Assembly (NCBI GenBank): GCA_016763475.1
Contig: JAESTV010000295.1
Location: 1-48,984, forward strand
From: Roseicyclus sp.
Lineage (GTDB): Bacteria; Pseudomonadota; Alphaproteobacteria; Rhodobacterales; Rhodobacteraceae
Length of the DNA: 48,984 bases
Reading direction: 5' to 3'
Shown piece by piece: positions 33,926 through 42,743 of the stretch. The notes under the pieces were generated by a model. The model saw only the letters and a program-made list of their open reading frames with translations. It ran no database searches and was not told the DNA's origin. The position numbers and the translations under genes were made by a program. Within the stretch, counting starts at the first letter, position 1. The number at the start of each line of letters is the position of its first letter.

Positions 33926-36127
33926 ATGGATCTGCTCCTGAACAGCGAAAACGCCGACATTTTGCCTGCTGGCGCCAAGGCTCCACCCGCCGGGTGTGAC
34001 GTCCGGACCTGGCGTCTGGATGATGGCGGTCGCCAAACCATGGTGTTGAGCGCAAGTGAGGATCACCTGCCACAGGTTGTGTATTGGGGCGCAGCGCTGC
34101 CGCTGGACGAAGATCTTGTGATGCTTCACGCCGCGCACAAGTTGGACGTAACTGGCGGTATGCTTGACGAAAACCCGGACCTATCCCTGTGTCCTGAGGC
34201 CGCGCGCACCTTTCCCGGCCAGCCCGGCCTGATCCTGCGTGATGGTGACGGCACGCCGCTTTTCCCGAAGTTCAGCTTTGTTTCGGATACGCAGACAGTC
34301 TCGCAGACGGGCTCGCAGACAGGTGGCGCGCTGACCCTGCGCTACGGAGATGAGACCAATGGCCTCATCTTGTCATTCCTGTTCGCCACCGATGCCTCCA
34401 CCCACATTATCACGGCCAAAACCCGGCTCGAGGCAATGCGGCCCGTCCACCTGCACTGGCTGGCCGCGCCGGTCCTGCCCGCACCCCAGCAATCGGAGGA
34501 GATGATTGATTTCGCCGGGCGCTGGACCGGAGAATTTCAGCTCAATCGCACCCCTTGGTCGCCGGGAATGCGGGTTCGTGAAAACCGCACTGGCCGTACC
34601 GGGCACGAACATTTTCCCGGCCTGATGATCCCGTGTTCCGGGTGCACCAATACCCGGGGAGAGGCGTACGGCCTGCACTATGGCTGGTCCGGCGGGCACC
34701 AGATGATCGCCGAAGAATTACCCGATGGCCGTCGCCAGGTCCAGTTTGGCCACGCCACGGGAATGGAAGCCCGCGTGGACACAACGTTTGAAACCGCCAC
34801 CCTGTATGTCACCTATTCCGGCACCGGGCTGAACGGCTGCGCCGTCAGTTTTCAACGCCACCTGCGCGACCGGATTGTGACGTGGCCCGACATTGTGACC
34901 TGGCCCGACAAGGAACGCCTGCGACCTGTGCACTACAATTGCTGGGAAGCGGTCTATTTCGATCACACCCTGCCGGTCCTCAAAGACATCGCCACCCGCG
35001 CCGCCGATCTGGGCGCGGAGCGGTTTGTGCTGGATGACGGCTGGTTCGGTCAGCGTGATGACGACACCCGGTCATTGTCCGATTGGGAGGTTGATTTACG
35101 CAAATATCCGGACGGCCTCGGCCCGCTCATCGAGCACGTTCACAGCCTCGCCATGACCTTCGGCATCTGGTTCGAACCAGAGATGATCAACCCCGACAGC
35201 GATACCCACCGCGCCCATCCCGAGTGGGCGTTGGGGGCGGAAGATCAGACCCTTGGCCGACAGCAAAAAACGCTGAACATGGGCCTGCCCGAAGTGCGCG
35301 ATTTTATCTACGACCGGATGGCGGCGATCCTGGCGGCGTATCCGATTGACTATATCAAATGGGACCATAACCGCGTTTTGCCGATGCCCGACGCGGAGCA
35401 AACCCGCGGCTCTTATGAGCTGCTCGACCGGATGCGCGCAAATTTCCCGCACGTTGAGATTGAAAGCTGCGCTTCAGGTGGCGGGCGGATCGACTTCGGC
35501 ATCCTGAAGCGCACCCAGCGGGTCTGGCTCAGTGACAGCAACGATGCGCTGGAGCGGTTGCGTATCCAACACGATGCGGCGCTGTTCCTGCCGATGGCTG
35601 TCACCGGCTCTCACGTCGGCCCGCGCCGCTGCCACACAACTGGCCGGGTCTTCGACATCTCTTTCCGCGCATGGGTTGCCGCCCAACGCCATATGGGGTT
35701 TGAGATGGATCCGCGCGAACTCGACCACCGCGAAGTTGCCATCCTGCGCGACGTCACAAGCTGGTGGAAACTCAACCGAAGCTGGATGTTGGGGGCCGAT
35801 ATCCTGCGCCTCGACAGCGCGGACAAATCAGTGATCGCCGAGCAGCAAATCACCCGCGATGGTGACCGTTTTGTGGTGTTTGCGGGAAAAGCCGCAACGT
35901 CGGATCAGATCGCGCCGCGCCCGTTACGCCTGACCGCGCTGGACCGCGCCGCACGTTACCGCATTACGCTGGTGAACCGGGATACCGCGCCCGCGCTCAG
36001 CCGTGGGATGCCAGCGTTGAAAGACGGCCCGGTTGAGGTTTCCGGTGCGTGGCTGATGCATCACGGCCTGACCTTGCCGTGGAACTTCCCCGATACCATG
36101 TGGGTGCTGGAGGGCAAACGCCTATGA
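33926..36127 (+). CDS. GH36 alpha-galactosidase
   Basis: A cytoplasmic glycoside hydrolase that releases galactose from alpha-galactosides; no signal peptide is visible. ATG 33926 (MDLLLNSENADI) gives 733 aa, the usual GH36 length; the track start at 33680 lies in the permease gene. Features are FVLDDGWFGQRDDD, WFEPEMINPDSD, the nucleophile Asp480 in YIKWDHNR, SCASGGGRID, and WLSDSND (about residue 537), matching the acid/base segment. Two short in-frame tandem duplications occur: QT-rich residues about 123-134 and IVTWPD repeated at 317-328. Its stop overlaps the SDR start. Confidence 0.93.
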   Translation: MDLLLNSENADILPAGAKAPPAGCDVRTWRLDDGGRQTMVLSASEDHLPQVVYWGAALPLDEDLVMLHAAHKLDVTGGMLDENPDLSLCPEAARTFPGQPGLILRDGDGTPLFPKFSFVSDTQTVSQTGSQTGGALTLRYGDETNGLILSFLFATDASTHIITAKTRLEAMRPVHLHWLAAPVLPAPQQSEEMIDFAGRWTGEFQLNRTPWSPGMRVRENRTGRTGHEHFPGLMIPCSGCTNTRGEAYGLHYGWSGGHQMIAEELPDGRRQVQFGHATGMEARVDTTFETATLYVTYSGTGLNGCAVSFQRHLRDRIVTWPDIVTWPDKERLRPVHYNCWEAVYFDHTLPVLKDIATRAADLGAERFVLDDGWFGQRDDDTRSLSDWEVDLRKYPDGLGPLIEHVHSLAMTFGIWFEPEMINPDSDTHRAHPEWALGAEDQTLGRQQKTLNMGLPEVRDFIYDRMAAILAAYPIDYIKWDHNRVLPMPDAEQTRGSYELLDRMRANFPHVEIESCASGGGRIDFGILKRTQRVWLSDSNDALERLRIQHDAALFLPMAVTGSHVGPRRCHTTGRVFDISFRAWVAAQRHMGFEMDPRELDHREVAILRDVTSWWKLNRSWMLGADILRLDSADKSVIAEQQITRDGDRFVVFAGKAATSDQIAPRPLRLTALDRAARYRITLVNRDTAPALSRGMPALKDGPVEVSGAWLMHHGLTLPWNFPDTMWVLEGKRL
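34292..34324 (+). repeat. 12-bp in-frame microrepeat in the alpha-galactosidase gene
   Basis: CAGACAGTCTCG, CAGACGGGCTCG and a partial CAGACAGGT follow each other in frame, encoding QTVS-QTGS-QTG. Confidence 0.7.
34874..34909 (+). repeat. 18-bp in-frame tandem duplication in the alpha-galactosidase gene
   Basis: ATTGTGACGTGGCCCGAC is followed by the same 18 bp with a single change (G to C), encoding IVTWPD twice (residues 317-328). Confidence 0.9.
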
Positions 36128-36894
36128 CTGAGATCGCAACATATCCCGACCTGCGCGGCGCGTCGGTGTTCATCACCGGCGGCGGATCAGGCATCGGTGC
36201 AAGCCTGACCGAAGGTTTCCTGCGCCAAGGCGCAAAGGTTGCGTTTGTGCAGCGCTCGGATGCGTCCGCATTTACCGACCAGATGGAGACAGAGACCGGC
36301 AACCGCCCGCTAAACCTTAAGTGCGACATCACCGATATCACCCGCCTCAAGGCATGTATCGCAGAAGCCGCCACCGCCCACGGTCCTATCCGTGTGCTGG
36401 TCAACAACGCTGCCAACGACAAGCGGCATCACACCCTGGAAGTGGACGAAGATTTCTGGGATTGGTCACAAGCGATCAACCTCAAGGCGTATTTTTTCGG
36501 GTGTCAGGCCGCCATTGAGGGCATGCGTAAAGCGGGTGGCGGTTCGATCATCAACATGTCGTCGATCAGCTATATGATGGGAAATTCGGGTTACCCCGTC
36601 TACACCACCGCCAACGGCGGCATCACCGCCATGACGCGTAGCCTTGCCCGTGAGTTCGGCCCCGACAAGATCCGCGTCAACGCGCTGGCACCCGGCTGGG
36701 TGCTGACCGAAAAGCAGCTGGAAATGTGGGCCACACCCGAAGATCTCGCCGCCCATATGGAGCGGATGTGCCTCAAAGAACATCTGGAGCCGTCCGATAT
36801 CGTCGGCGGCACGTTATTCTTGGCCTCAAATGCCTCCAAGGCGATGACTGGACAGACTATGGTGATTGACGGCGGCGTGGTGACAACAGGATGA
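36124..36894 (+). CDS. SDR-family sugar dehydrogenase with Asn in place of the catalytic Lys
   Basis: Likely an NAD(P)-dependent galactose 1-dehydrogenase, the first oxidative step to galactono-lactone, judging by neighbours. ATG 36124 overlaps the alpha-galactosidase stop and gives 256 aa, typical for a classical SDR. Visible are the cofactor motif TGGGSGIG (18-25), NNAAN, the catalytic Ser in NMSSIS and Tyr160. The expected YxxxK reads YTTAN, so residue 164 is Asn (AAC) instead of Lys. That Lys normally lowers the Tyr pKa and binds the nicotinamide ribose. It may be low-activity, adapted, or a sequence error. The C-terminal TGQTMVIDGGVVTTG is normal. Confidence 0.85.
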   Translation: MTEIATYPDLRGASVFITGGGSGIGASLTEGFLRQGAKVAFVQRSDASAFTDQMETETGNRPLNLKCDITDITRLKACIAEAATAHGPIRVLVNNAANDKRHHTLEVDEDFWDWSQAINLKAYFFGCQAAIEGMRKAGGGSIINMSSISYMMGNSGYPVYTTANGGITAMTRSLAREFGPDKIRVNALAPGWVLTEKQLEMWATPEDLAAHMERMCLKEHLEPSDIVGGTLFLASNASKAMTGQTMVIDGGVVTTG

Positions 36895-36901
36895 GCAACC
36901 C

Positions 36902-37813
36902 ATGAGCGGACAGACCACATACGCCGATTGGATTGCCGTTGACTGGGGCACCACCCATCTGCGCGCATGGGCGATGGTAGGGGGCGCCGTGAAGGCCGAA
37001 GCCAGCAGCGATGATGGCATGGGCGCACTGGACCGGGACGGGTTTGAACCGGCGCTGCTGCGGTTGATCGAACCGTGGTTGGGTCAGGGCCGCATCCGTG
37101 TTGTCACCTGCGGTATGGTTGGTTCCCGGCAGGGTTGGAGTGAGGCACCCTACGTGGAGGTCCCCAAGAAACCTTGCGACCTGATGCCGGTTCAGGCAGT
37201 CGCCCGCGACCAGCGCCTGAACGTGATGATTGTTCCCGGCCTCAAGCAACCGGCCCCCGCTGACGTGATGCGCGGGGAAGAGACGCAGATTGCGGGGTTC
37301 CTCAGCACAAACAAGGACTTTGACGGCGTGCTTTGCCTGCCGGGAACCCATACCAAATGGGTCCGGATTTCGGCTGAGGAGGTGGTCAGTTTCCAGACCT
37401 GCATGACCGGTGAGATGTTTCAACTTCTTGCCCAGAACTCTGTCCTGCGCTATTCTGTTGCCGGGCACGATAGTGACCAGGACGCCTTTGCTGATGCGGT
37501 TTCGGACCTGATCTCGCGTCCCGAAAAGCTGGCGCAACGTCTGTTTTCCCTACGAGCTGAAAACGTGCTGAACGGCCTTGATCCCCACGTTGCCCGCGCC
37601 CGATTGTCTGGTTATCTGATTGGGGCAGAGCTTGCCTCAACCAAACCCTATTGGCTTGGCCAGGACGTCGCGATTGCGGGGACCCTGAAGCTGGCTGACG
37701 CATATGCCGCCGCGTTGAAAACCCAAGGCGTGATTGCCCGTGTCTATGATGCCGCCCCCCTAACTTGTGCGGGCCTGGCCCGCGTCCATGCTGCCCTGAC
37801 GGAGTCTGTCTGA
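36902..37813 (+). CDS. dgoK: 2-dehydro-3-deoxygalactonokinase
   Basis: Phosphorylates 2-dehydro-3-deoxy-D-galactonate (KDGal) to KDPGal with ATP in the De Ley-Doudoroff pathway. The 303-aa protein begins with [16 protein letters not shown], the phosphate-binding strand of DgoK proteins, followed by [37 protein letters not shown] and the C-terminal domain. It lies 7 bp after the SDR gene and one base before the aldolase gene, matching its place in the pathway. Confidence 0.93.
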   Translation: MSGQTTYADWIAVDWGTTHLRAWAMVGGAVKAEASSDDGMGALDRDGFEPALLRLIEPWLGQGRIRVVTCGMVGSRQGWSEAPYVEVPKKPCDLMPVQAVARDQRLNVMIVPGLKQPAPADVMRGEETQIAGFLSTNKDFDGVLCLPGTHTKWVRISAEEVVSFQTCMTGEMFQLLAQNSVLRYSVAGHDSDQDAFADAVSDLISRPEKLAQRLFSLRAENVLNGLDPHVARARLSGYLIGAELASTKPYWLGQDVAIAGTLKLADAYAAALKTQGVIARVYDAAPLTCAGLARVHAALTESV

Positions 37814-37814
37814 T

Positions 37815-38432
37815 ATGTCTCGCCCCCTCATTGCCATCCTGCGCGGCGTCACCCCGGATGAGGCGGTCCCGATCACCGAGGCGTTGATCGCCGCCGGGAT
37901 CGACCGCATCGAAGTGCCGCTTAATTCGCCGCAGCCGCTTGAGAGTATCGCGGCAATGGTCACCGCATGTGGTGATCGCTCGTTGATCGGTGCGGGCACC
38001 GTGCTGAGCCCCGCCGATGTTCGTGCAGTGGCAAACGTTGGCGGCCAATTGATCGTGTCCCCTAATGCTGACGCGACTGTCATCACGGAAACGAAACGTC
38101 TGGGGTTGCAGAGCTTTCCGGGTGTGATGACGCCAAGTGAGTGTTTTACCGCCCTGAATGCTGGTGCGGACGGTCTGAAAATATTCCCGGCAAGCCTCGT
38201 GGGTCCCGCCGGCCTCAGAGCCATTGGTGCGATCTTGCCCGCGGGCACGCTGGTTTACGCTGTGGGTGGGGCAGGGCCCGAGAATTTCGCCGAGTGGATT
38301 GCCGCCAGCGCAGATGGTTTCGGCATCGGTTCTGCCCTCTACAAACCGGGCCTGACGCCGGAAGATGTGGGCAAACGCGCCGCAAAGATGGTTCAGGCCT
38401 ACGATACTGCTATCAAAGGCCCGCTGATATGA
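37815..38432 (+). CDS. dgoA: 2-dehydro-3-deoxy-6-phosphogalactonate aldolase
   Basis: Cleaves KDPGal to pyruvate and glyceraldehyde-3-phosphate by a class I (Schiff base) mechanism. The 205-aa protein starts with [17 protein letters not shown], carries [11 protein letters not shown], and has the Schiff-base lysine at about residue 122 in [27 protein letters not shown] follows. Sequence similarity to KDPG aldolase means substrate choice is taken from the adjacent dgoK. The stop overlaps the SMP-30 gene start (ATGA). Confidence 0.92.
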   Translation: MSRPLIAILRGVTPDEAVPITEALIAAGIDRIEVPLNSPQPLESIAAMVTACGDRSLIGAGTVLSPADVRAVANVGGQLIVSPNADATVITETKRLGLQSFPGVMTPSECFTALNAGADGLKIFPASLVGPAGLRAIGAILPAGTLVYAVGGAGPENFAEWIAASADGFGIGSALYKPGLTPEDVGKRAAKMVQAYDTAIKGPLI

Positions 38433-39307
38433 CAGGTGAAGCCGTCGATGGATATGCTGGCGTTCAGGTGTTCGATGACCGCGCTTGCGAGTTGGGGGAG
38501 GGGCCATTGTGGCACGTGACCCGAGACCAGCTTTATTGGTTCGATATCATCGGAAAACGTCTGATGACCCGCACCGCTGATGGCCCGAAGGAGTGGCAAT
38601 TTGACCACTACGTCTCTGCTGCCGGTTGGGTGGACCACACCCATCTGTTGATCGCCTCCGATGTCGAATTGTTCGTTTTCAACCTGACCGAAGGCACGCA
38701 ACGCCATCTCACCCCGCTTGAGGCTGACAACCCAAACACGCGCTCAAACGATGGCCGCGCCGATCCGCAGGGCGGGTTCTGGATCGGCACGATGGGCCTG
38801 AATGCAGAGGCCGGGGCAGGGGCATTGTACCGATACTATCGTGGCGAACTCAGGCAGTTGCGCGCAGGCGTTTCGATCCCAAACGCAACCTGTTTTGCAC
38901 CTGACGGAAAAAGCGCGTATTTCGCCGACACGGCGGAACACATCGTCTGGCGTTATGCACTCGACAAAGATGGCTGGCCCAATGCTGCGCCCGAAATCTA
39001 CCTCGATCACCGCAAAAGCGGGATTAACCCGGACGGCGCGGTGATTGATGCAGCAGGCAATTTCTGGTGCGCCGAGTGGGGCGGCTCCCGCGTCGCTTGT
39101 TATGATGTGGGCGGTAAATTTCTGGAAGAAATTGCTCTCCCCGCACCGCAACCCTCATGCCCCGCTTTCGGCGCCGGACACCTCTACGTAACCACGGCGC
39201 TTCAAGGTCTGCCCATCGACCGGACCGACACGGCATCACACTCTGGAAAAACCTTGCGCATCGCTGTCTCCACGGCGGGACAACCAGAGCATCAGGTCAT
39301 CTTATGA
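38429..39307 (+). CDS. SMP-30/gluconolactonase-family lactonase
   Basis: A beta-propeller lactonase likely to open galactono-lactone to galactonate. ATG 38429 overlaps the aldolase stop; the ORF-track start at 38141 lies within dgoA. It is 292 aa with [20 protein letters not shown] at the N-terminus, including the metal-binding Glu, then [17 protein letters not shown], and [23 protein letters not shown], all characteristic of the family. Metal-dependent activity is expected. The stop overlaps the beta-galactosidase start. Confidence 0.9.
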   Translation: MTGEAVDGYAGVQVFDDRACELGEGPLWHVTRDQLYWFDIIGKRLMTRTADGPKEWQFDHYVSAAGWVDHTHLLIASDVELFVFNLTEGTQRHLTPLEADNPNTRSNDGRADPQGGFWIGTMGLNAEAGAGALYRYYRGELRQLRAGVSIPNATCFAPDGKSAYFADTAEHIVWRYALDKDGWPNAAPEIYLDHRKSGINPDGAVIDAAGNFWCAEWGGSRVACYDVGGKFLEEIALPAPQPSCPAFGAGHLYVTTALQGLPIDRTDTASHSGKTLRIAVSTAGQPEHQVIL

Positions 39308-41208
39308 GCCTCACCCGCACCCTTGGCACCTGTTATTACCCCGAACATTGGCCGGAGGATATCTGGGCCGAAGATGCTGCCCGTATGGCTGATCTTGGCC
39401 TGATATGGGTGCGCATCGGCGAGTTTGCCTGGTCGCGGCTTGAGCCGACCCCCGGCGACCTGCACTTTGATTGGCTGGACCGTGCAATTGACACGCTGAG
39501 CAACGCGGGCCTGAAGGTTGTGCTTGGCACGCCAACAGCAACACCACCACGCTGGATGCTTGATAGACACCCCGATATGCTTGCCGTGGACCCGGAAGGC
39601 CACCCGCGCCGCTTCGGTTCCCGGCGGCATTATTGTTTCTCCCGTGACGCCTACCGAGATGAAGCGGTTCGCATTACCCGATTGCTGGCCCAGCGGTTTG
39701 GCCGCAAAGTTCACGCGTGGCAGACTGACAACGAATACGGCTGTCACGATACGATCTACAGCTACTCAGACGCTGCGCGTCGCGGGTTCCGCGATTGGTT
39801 GGCGCAAAAGTATCAGTCGACCGGCGCGCTGAACCATGCGTGGGGCAACATCTTCTGGTCGATGGACTACGACAGCTTCGATCAGGTTGATCTGCCGAAC
39901 CTGACGGTGACCGAGCCTAACCCAGCCCATGCGCTTGAATTCCGACGGTTCTCCTCTGACCAGGTGGCGCGGTTTAACGGGGCGCAGGTTGCCGCAATCC
40001 GCGCCCATTCCGATGCACCGATCAGCCACAATTACATGGGTCGGATCGTGGAATTCGACCATTTCACCACCGGTCGCCAGATGGAGATTGCAACGTGGGA
40101 CAGTTACCCGCTTGGCGTCCTGGAAGACCGTCTGGAAGACAGTGCCGAACACAAACGCCGCTATGCGCGCCAGGGTGATCCGGATTTTCAGGCGTTTCAT
40201 CATGATCTGTACCGTGCCGTAGGTGAAAACGGCCGCTGGTGGGTGATGGAACAACAGCCGGGACCAGTAAACTGGGCCCCCCACAACCCGGCACCACTTC
40301 CCGGAATGGTGCGCTTCTGGACCTGGGAAGCATTTGCCCACGGCGCCGAGTGCGTCGCCTATTTTCGCTGGCGCCAGGTCCCATTTGCACAGGAACAATA
40401 CCACGCTGGCCTTCTGCGCCCCGATAGTGTGGAGGCGGAAGGGTTTGCCGAGGCCGCTCAAGTCGCATGTGAGCTCAAAGACATGCCCAGGGTTGAGCGA
40501 TCCCAAGCCCCCGTTGCGCTTGTCTTCGACTACGACAGCGCATGGTCGTGGGCGGTTCAACCCCAAGGCGAGGGCTGTGACTACTTCCGGCTGGTGTTCG
40601 AACTTTACCGCGGCCTGCGCAAACTTGGCCTTTCCATCGATATAATCCCCCCGGATACGGCATCCGTTGACGGCTACAGCCTGGTGCTGGTCCCCGGCGT
40701 CACAACCCTATCCAAGCCGCTGAAAGCGGCCATTGCCGCCACCAACGCACAGGTTGTCCTTGGCCCGCGCACCAACGCCAAAACGCACAGTTTCAGCATC
40801 CCGGTGCCATTGCCGCCTGCGATCCCCGGCCTTGATGTCACAGTGTCTCGGGTGGAGACCCTGCGCCACGACATGCCCCTTGCAGCCGAAAACGGTGGCA
40901 ACGTGAAGCTGTGGTTTGAACAGATCAAGACGTCCGATGAAATCATCGAAACAACAGAAAACGGCGCGCCGATCCTGGTTAAATCCGGGCACTTGTCTTA
41001 CCTTGCGGGCTGGCCCGACGAGGTGCTTCTGGAACGGATCCTGATCCGCGCCGCGAGCATTGTTGGCCTCAACCCGCAGCCGTTGCCCCGGGACATTCGG
41101 GTTCGAAACACTGGCAAAACCCGGTTCACTTTTAACCACGGGCCTATGCCTGTAGAATTTGGTGGGCAGATCATCCCAGCCGCAGGCCTTCTCTGGACCC
41201 GGACCTGA
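39304..41208 (+). CDS. GH42 beta-galactosidase
   Basis: A cytoplasmic beta-galactosidase of family 42. ATG 39304 ([21 protein letters not shown]) overlaps the lactonase stop; the track start at 39157 is internal to that gene. It is 634 aa with the classic opening YYPEHWPEDIW. The acid/base Glu is about residue 144 (WQTDNEYGCHD) and the nucleophile Glu about residue 316 (WVMEQQPGPVNW). A C-terminal beta domain ends the protein. No signal peptide is seen, so it acts on imported sugars. It is the last gene of the rightward galactoside operon, followed by two strong hairpins. Confidence 0.93.
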   Translation: MSLTRTLGTCYYPEHWPEDIWAEDAARMADLGLIWVRIGEFAWSRLEPTPGDLHFDWLDRAIDTLSNAGLKVVLGTPTATPPRWMLDRHPDMLAVDPEGHPRRFGSRRHYCFSRDAYRDEAVRITRLLAQRFGRKVHAWQTDNEYGCHDTIYSYSDAARRGFRDWLAQKYQSTGALNHAWGNIFWSMDYDSFDQVDLPNLTVTEPNPAHALEFRRFSSDQVARFNGAQVAAIRAHSDAPISHNYMGRIVEFDHFTTGRQMEIATWDSYPLGVLEDRLEDSAEHKRRYARQGDPDFQAFHHDLYRAVGENGRWWVMEQQPGPVNWAPHNPAPLPGMVRFWTWEAFAHGAECVAYFRWRQVPFAQEQYHAGLLRPDSVEAEGFAEAAQVACELKDMPRVERSQAPVALVFDYDSAWSWAVQPQGEGCDYFRLVFELYRGLRKLGLSIDIIPPDTASVDGYSLVLVPGVTTLSKPLKAAIAATNAQVVLGPRTNAKTHSFSIPVPLPPAIPGLDVTVSRVETLRHDMPLAAENGGNVKLWFEQIKTSDEIIETTENGAPILVKSGHLSYLAGWPDEVLLERILIRAASIVGLNPQPLPRDIRVRNTGKTRFTFNHGPMPVEFGGQIIPAAGLLWTRT

Positions 41209-41242
41209 CCTTTTCATCTTGGCAGAAAAACTCTCAGGGGGT

Positions 41243-41263
41243 CTGGGGGATGAAATCCCCCAG
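41243..41263. terminator. hairpin between the convergent beta-galactosidase and aldehyde dehydrogenase genes
   Basis: CTGGGGGAT and ATCCCCCAG form a perfect 9-bp stem around GAA. It probably works in both directions, although the T-run is short. Confidence 0.75.
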
Positions 41264-41267
41264 TTGG

Positions 41268-41288
41268 TCGGCGCGTTTAACGCGCCGA
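41268..41288. terminator. second hairpin, adjacent, probably bidirectional
   Basis: TCGGCGCGTT and AACGCGCCGA are perfect arms around one T, followed by AAA on this strand. It lies 7 bp before the stop of the leftward gene. Confidence 0.7.
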
Positions 41289-41294
41289 AACCGC

Positions 41295-42743
41295 TCAGAT
41301 CCCGTCGATGCACACGTATTTTGTCTCCAGGTAGTCCTCTAGGCCCTGCGACCCGCCCTCCTTGCCCAACCCGCTTTCCTTCACGCCCCCAAAGGGTGCC
41401 TCAACAGTGGTGATCAGGCCCGAGTTGATCCCGATCATCCCGAACCTCAACCCCTCATTCAGGCGAAATGCGCGGCCTAGGTCGGAGGTGTAGGCATAAC
41501 TGGCAAGCCCGAAGACAGTGTCATTGGCCATCGAAATGACCTCCTCCTCGGTGTCGAACTTGAAGACCGGGGCCAGTGGTCCAAAGATTTCTTCCTTTGC
41601 CAATGCCATGTTTTGCGTGGCACCTGTCACCACCGTTGGCTCAAAAAACGTGCCTCCAAGCGAATGACGCGACCCGCCGCACACAACGGACGCGCCCTTG
41701 CCCTTCGCGTCGTCCAGCAGTTCCTCGACCGTGCCGACCGCGTCGATGTCGATCAAAGGCCCCTGGGTCACGCCAGCCTCACGCCCGTCGCCGACCCTCA
41801 AGGCTTGCGTTGCGGCCACCAGCTTCTCAACAAACGCGTCATGTATACCGGCCTGAACGTAGATCCGGTTGGCACACACGCAGGTCTGCCCCGAATTGCG
41901 GAACTTGGCGATCATGGCGCCTTCAACAGCGCGATCCAGATCGGCATCGTCAAAGACGATGAACGGCGCGTTGCCGCCCAATTCCATCGAGACTTTCTTG
42001 ACCGTATCCGCAGATTTCCGGATCAGCTCTTTGCCGACTTCGGTGGAGCCTGTGAAGGTGATCTTGCGCACCTCCGGGGCCGCCATCATTGCGCCTGCGA
42101 TCTTCCGGGCTGATCCGGTCACGACATTCACAACACCCGCCGGATAACCGACGTCCTCTGCCAAGGCCGCCCATGCGAGGCCCGAATAAGGTGTCGCTGT
42201 CGCCGGTTTGGCCACCACGGGGCAACCCGCCGCCAGCGCCGGTGCGATCTTGCGGGCCAACATCGACGATGGGAAGTTCCAGGGTGTGATCATCCCCACA
42301 ACGCCAACAGGATGTTTGGTCACAAGGATCCGGCGCCCATTCACACCCGCAGGCACAATCTCACCTTTTGCACGGCGGGCTTCCTCGGCAAACCAGCGCA
42401 CATATTGCGCGCCGATGGCGATCTCACCCATTGCTTCCGCCAACGGTTTACCCATCTCAATGGTCAGCATCTCAGCCAGGGCGTCCTGGTTGTCCATCAG
42501 CGCGTCGTGTAACTTCCACAAAAGGCCCACACGCTCCATCAACGGCATCGCGGAAAAGCCCGCAAAGGCCGCCTGTGCCGCATCAATTGCGCGTATTGTC
42601 TCGGCGTCGCCGCAATTCGGGATTGTTCCGATAACTTCCCCGGTTGCGGGGTTGGTTACTTCGATGCTTTCGCCGCTATCGGCGCCGATCCACGCGCCGC
42701 CAACACATGCCGCCTCTTTCTTCCATATCTGCCAATCAGCCAT
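41295..42743 (-). CDS. NAD(P)-dependent aldehyde dehydrogenase (succinate-semialdehyde dehydrogenase-like)
   Basis: A cytoplasmic ALDH of 482 aa, most like GabD-type succinate-semialdehyde dehydrogenases. Motifs are MITPWNFPSSMLARKIAPAL, the cofactor region ITFTGSTEVGKELI, the catalytic Glu in SMELGGNAPF and catalytic Cys in FRNSGQTCVCANR. The ATG at 42743 overlaps the gap stop (TGATG); the TTG three bases earlier is an alternative. Coupling to a GAPDH-like gene and proximity to galactose genes suggest a sugar-derived aldehyde (such as 2-oxoglutarate semialdehyde or glyceraldehyde) as another possible substrate. Confidence 0.88.
   Translation of the reverse strand: MADWQIWKKEAACVGGAWIGADSGESIEVTNPATGEVIGTIPNCGDAETIRAIDAAQAAFAGFSAMPLMERVGLLWKLHDALMDNQDALAEMLTIEMGKPLAEAMGEIAIGAQYVRWFAEEARRAKGEIVPAGVNGRRILVTKHPVGVVGMITPWNFPSSMLARKIAPALAAGCPVVAKPATATPYSGLAWAALAEDVGYPAGVVNVVTGSARKIAGAMMAAPEVRKITFTGSTEVGKELIRKSADTVKKVSMELGGNAPFIVFDDADLDRAVEGAMIAKFRNSGQTCVCANRIYVQAGIHDAFVEKLVAATQALRVGDGREAGVTQGPLIDIDAVGTVEELLDDAKGKGASVVCGGSRHSLGGTFFEPTVVTGATQNMALAKEEIFGPLAPVFKFDTEEEVISMANDTVFGLASYAYTSDLGRAFRLNEGLRFGMIGINSGLITTVEAPFGGVKESGLGKEGGSQGLEDYLETKYVCIDGI

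Noticed and set aside
37386-38507. 373-codon minus-strand frame opposite dgoK/dgoA
   Set aside because: Shadow of GC-rich codons; it spans the junction of two well-supported genes and its translation is low complexity.
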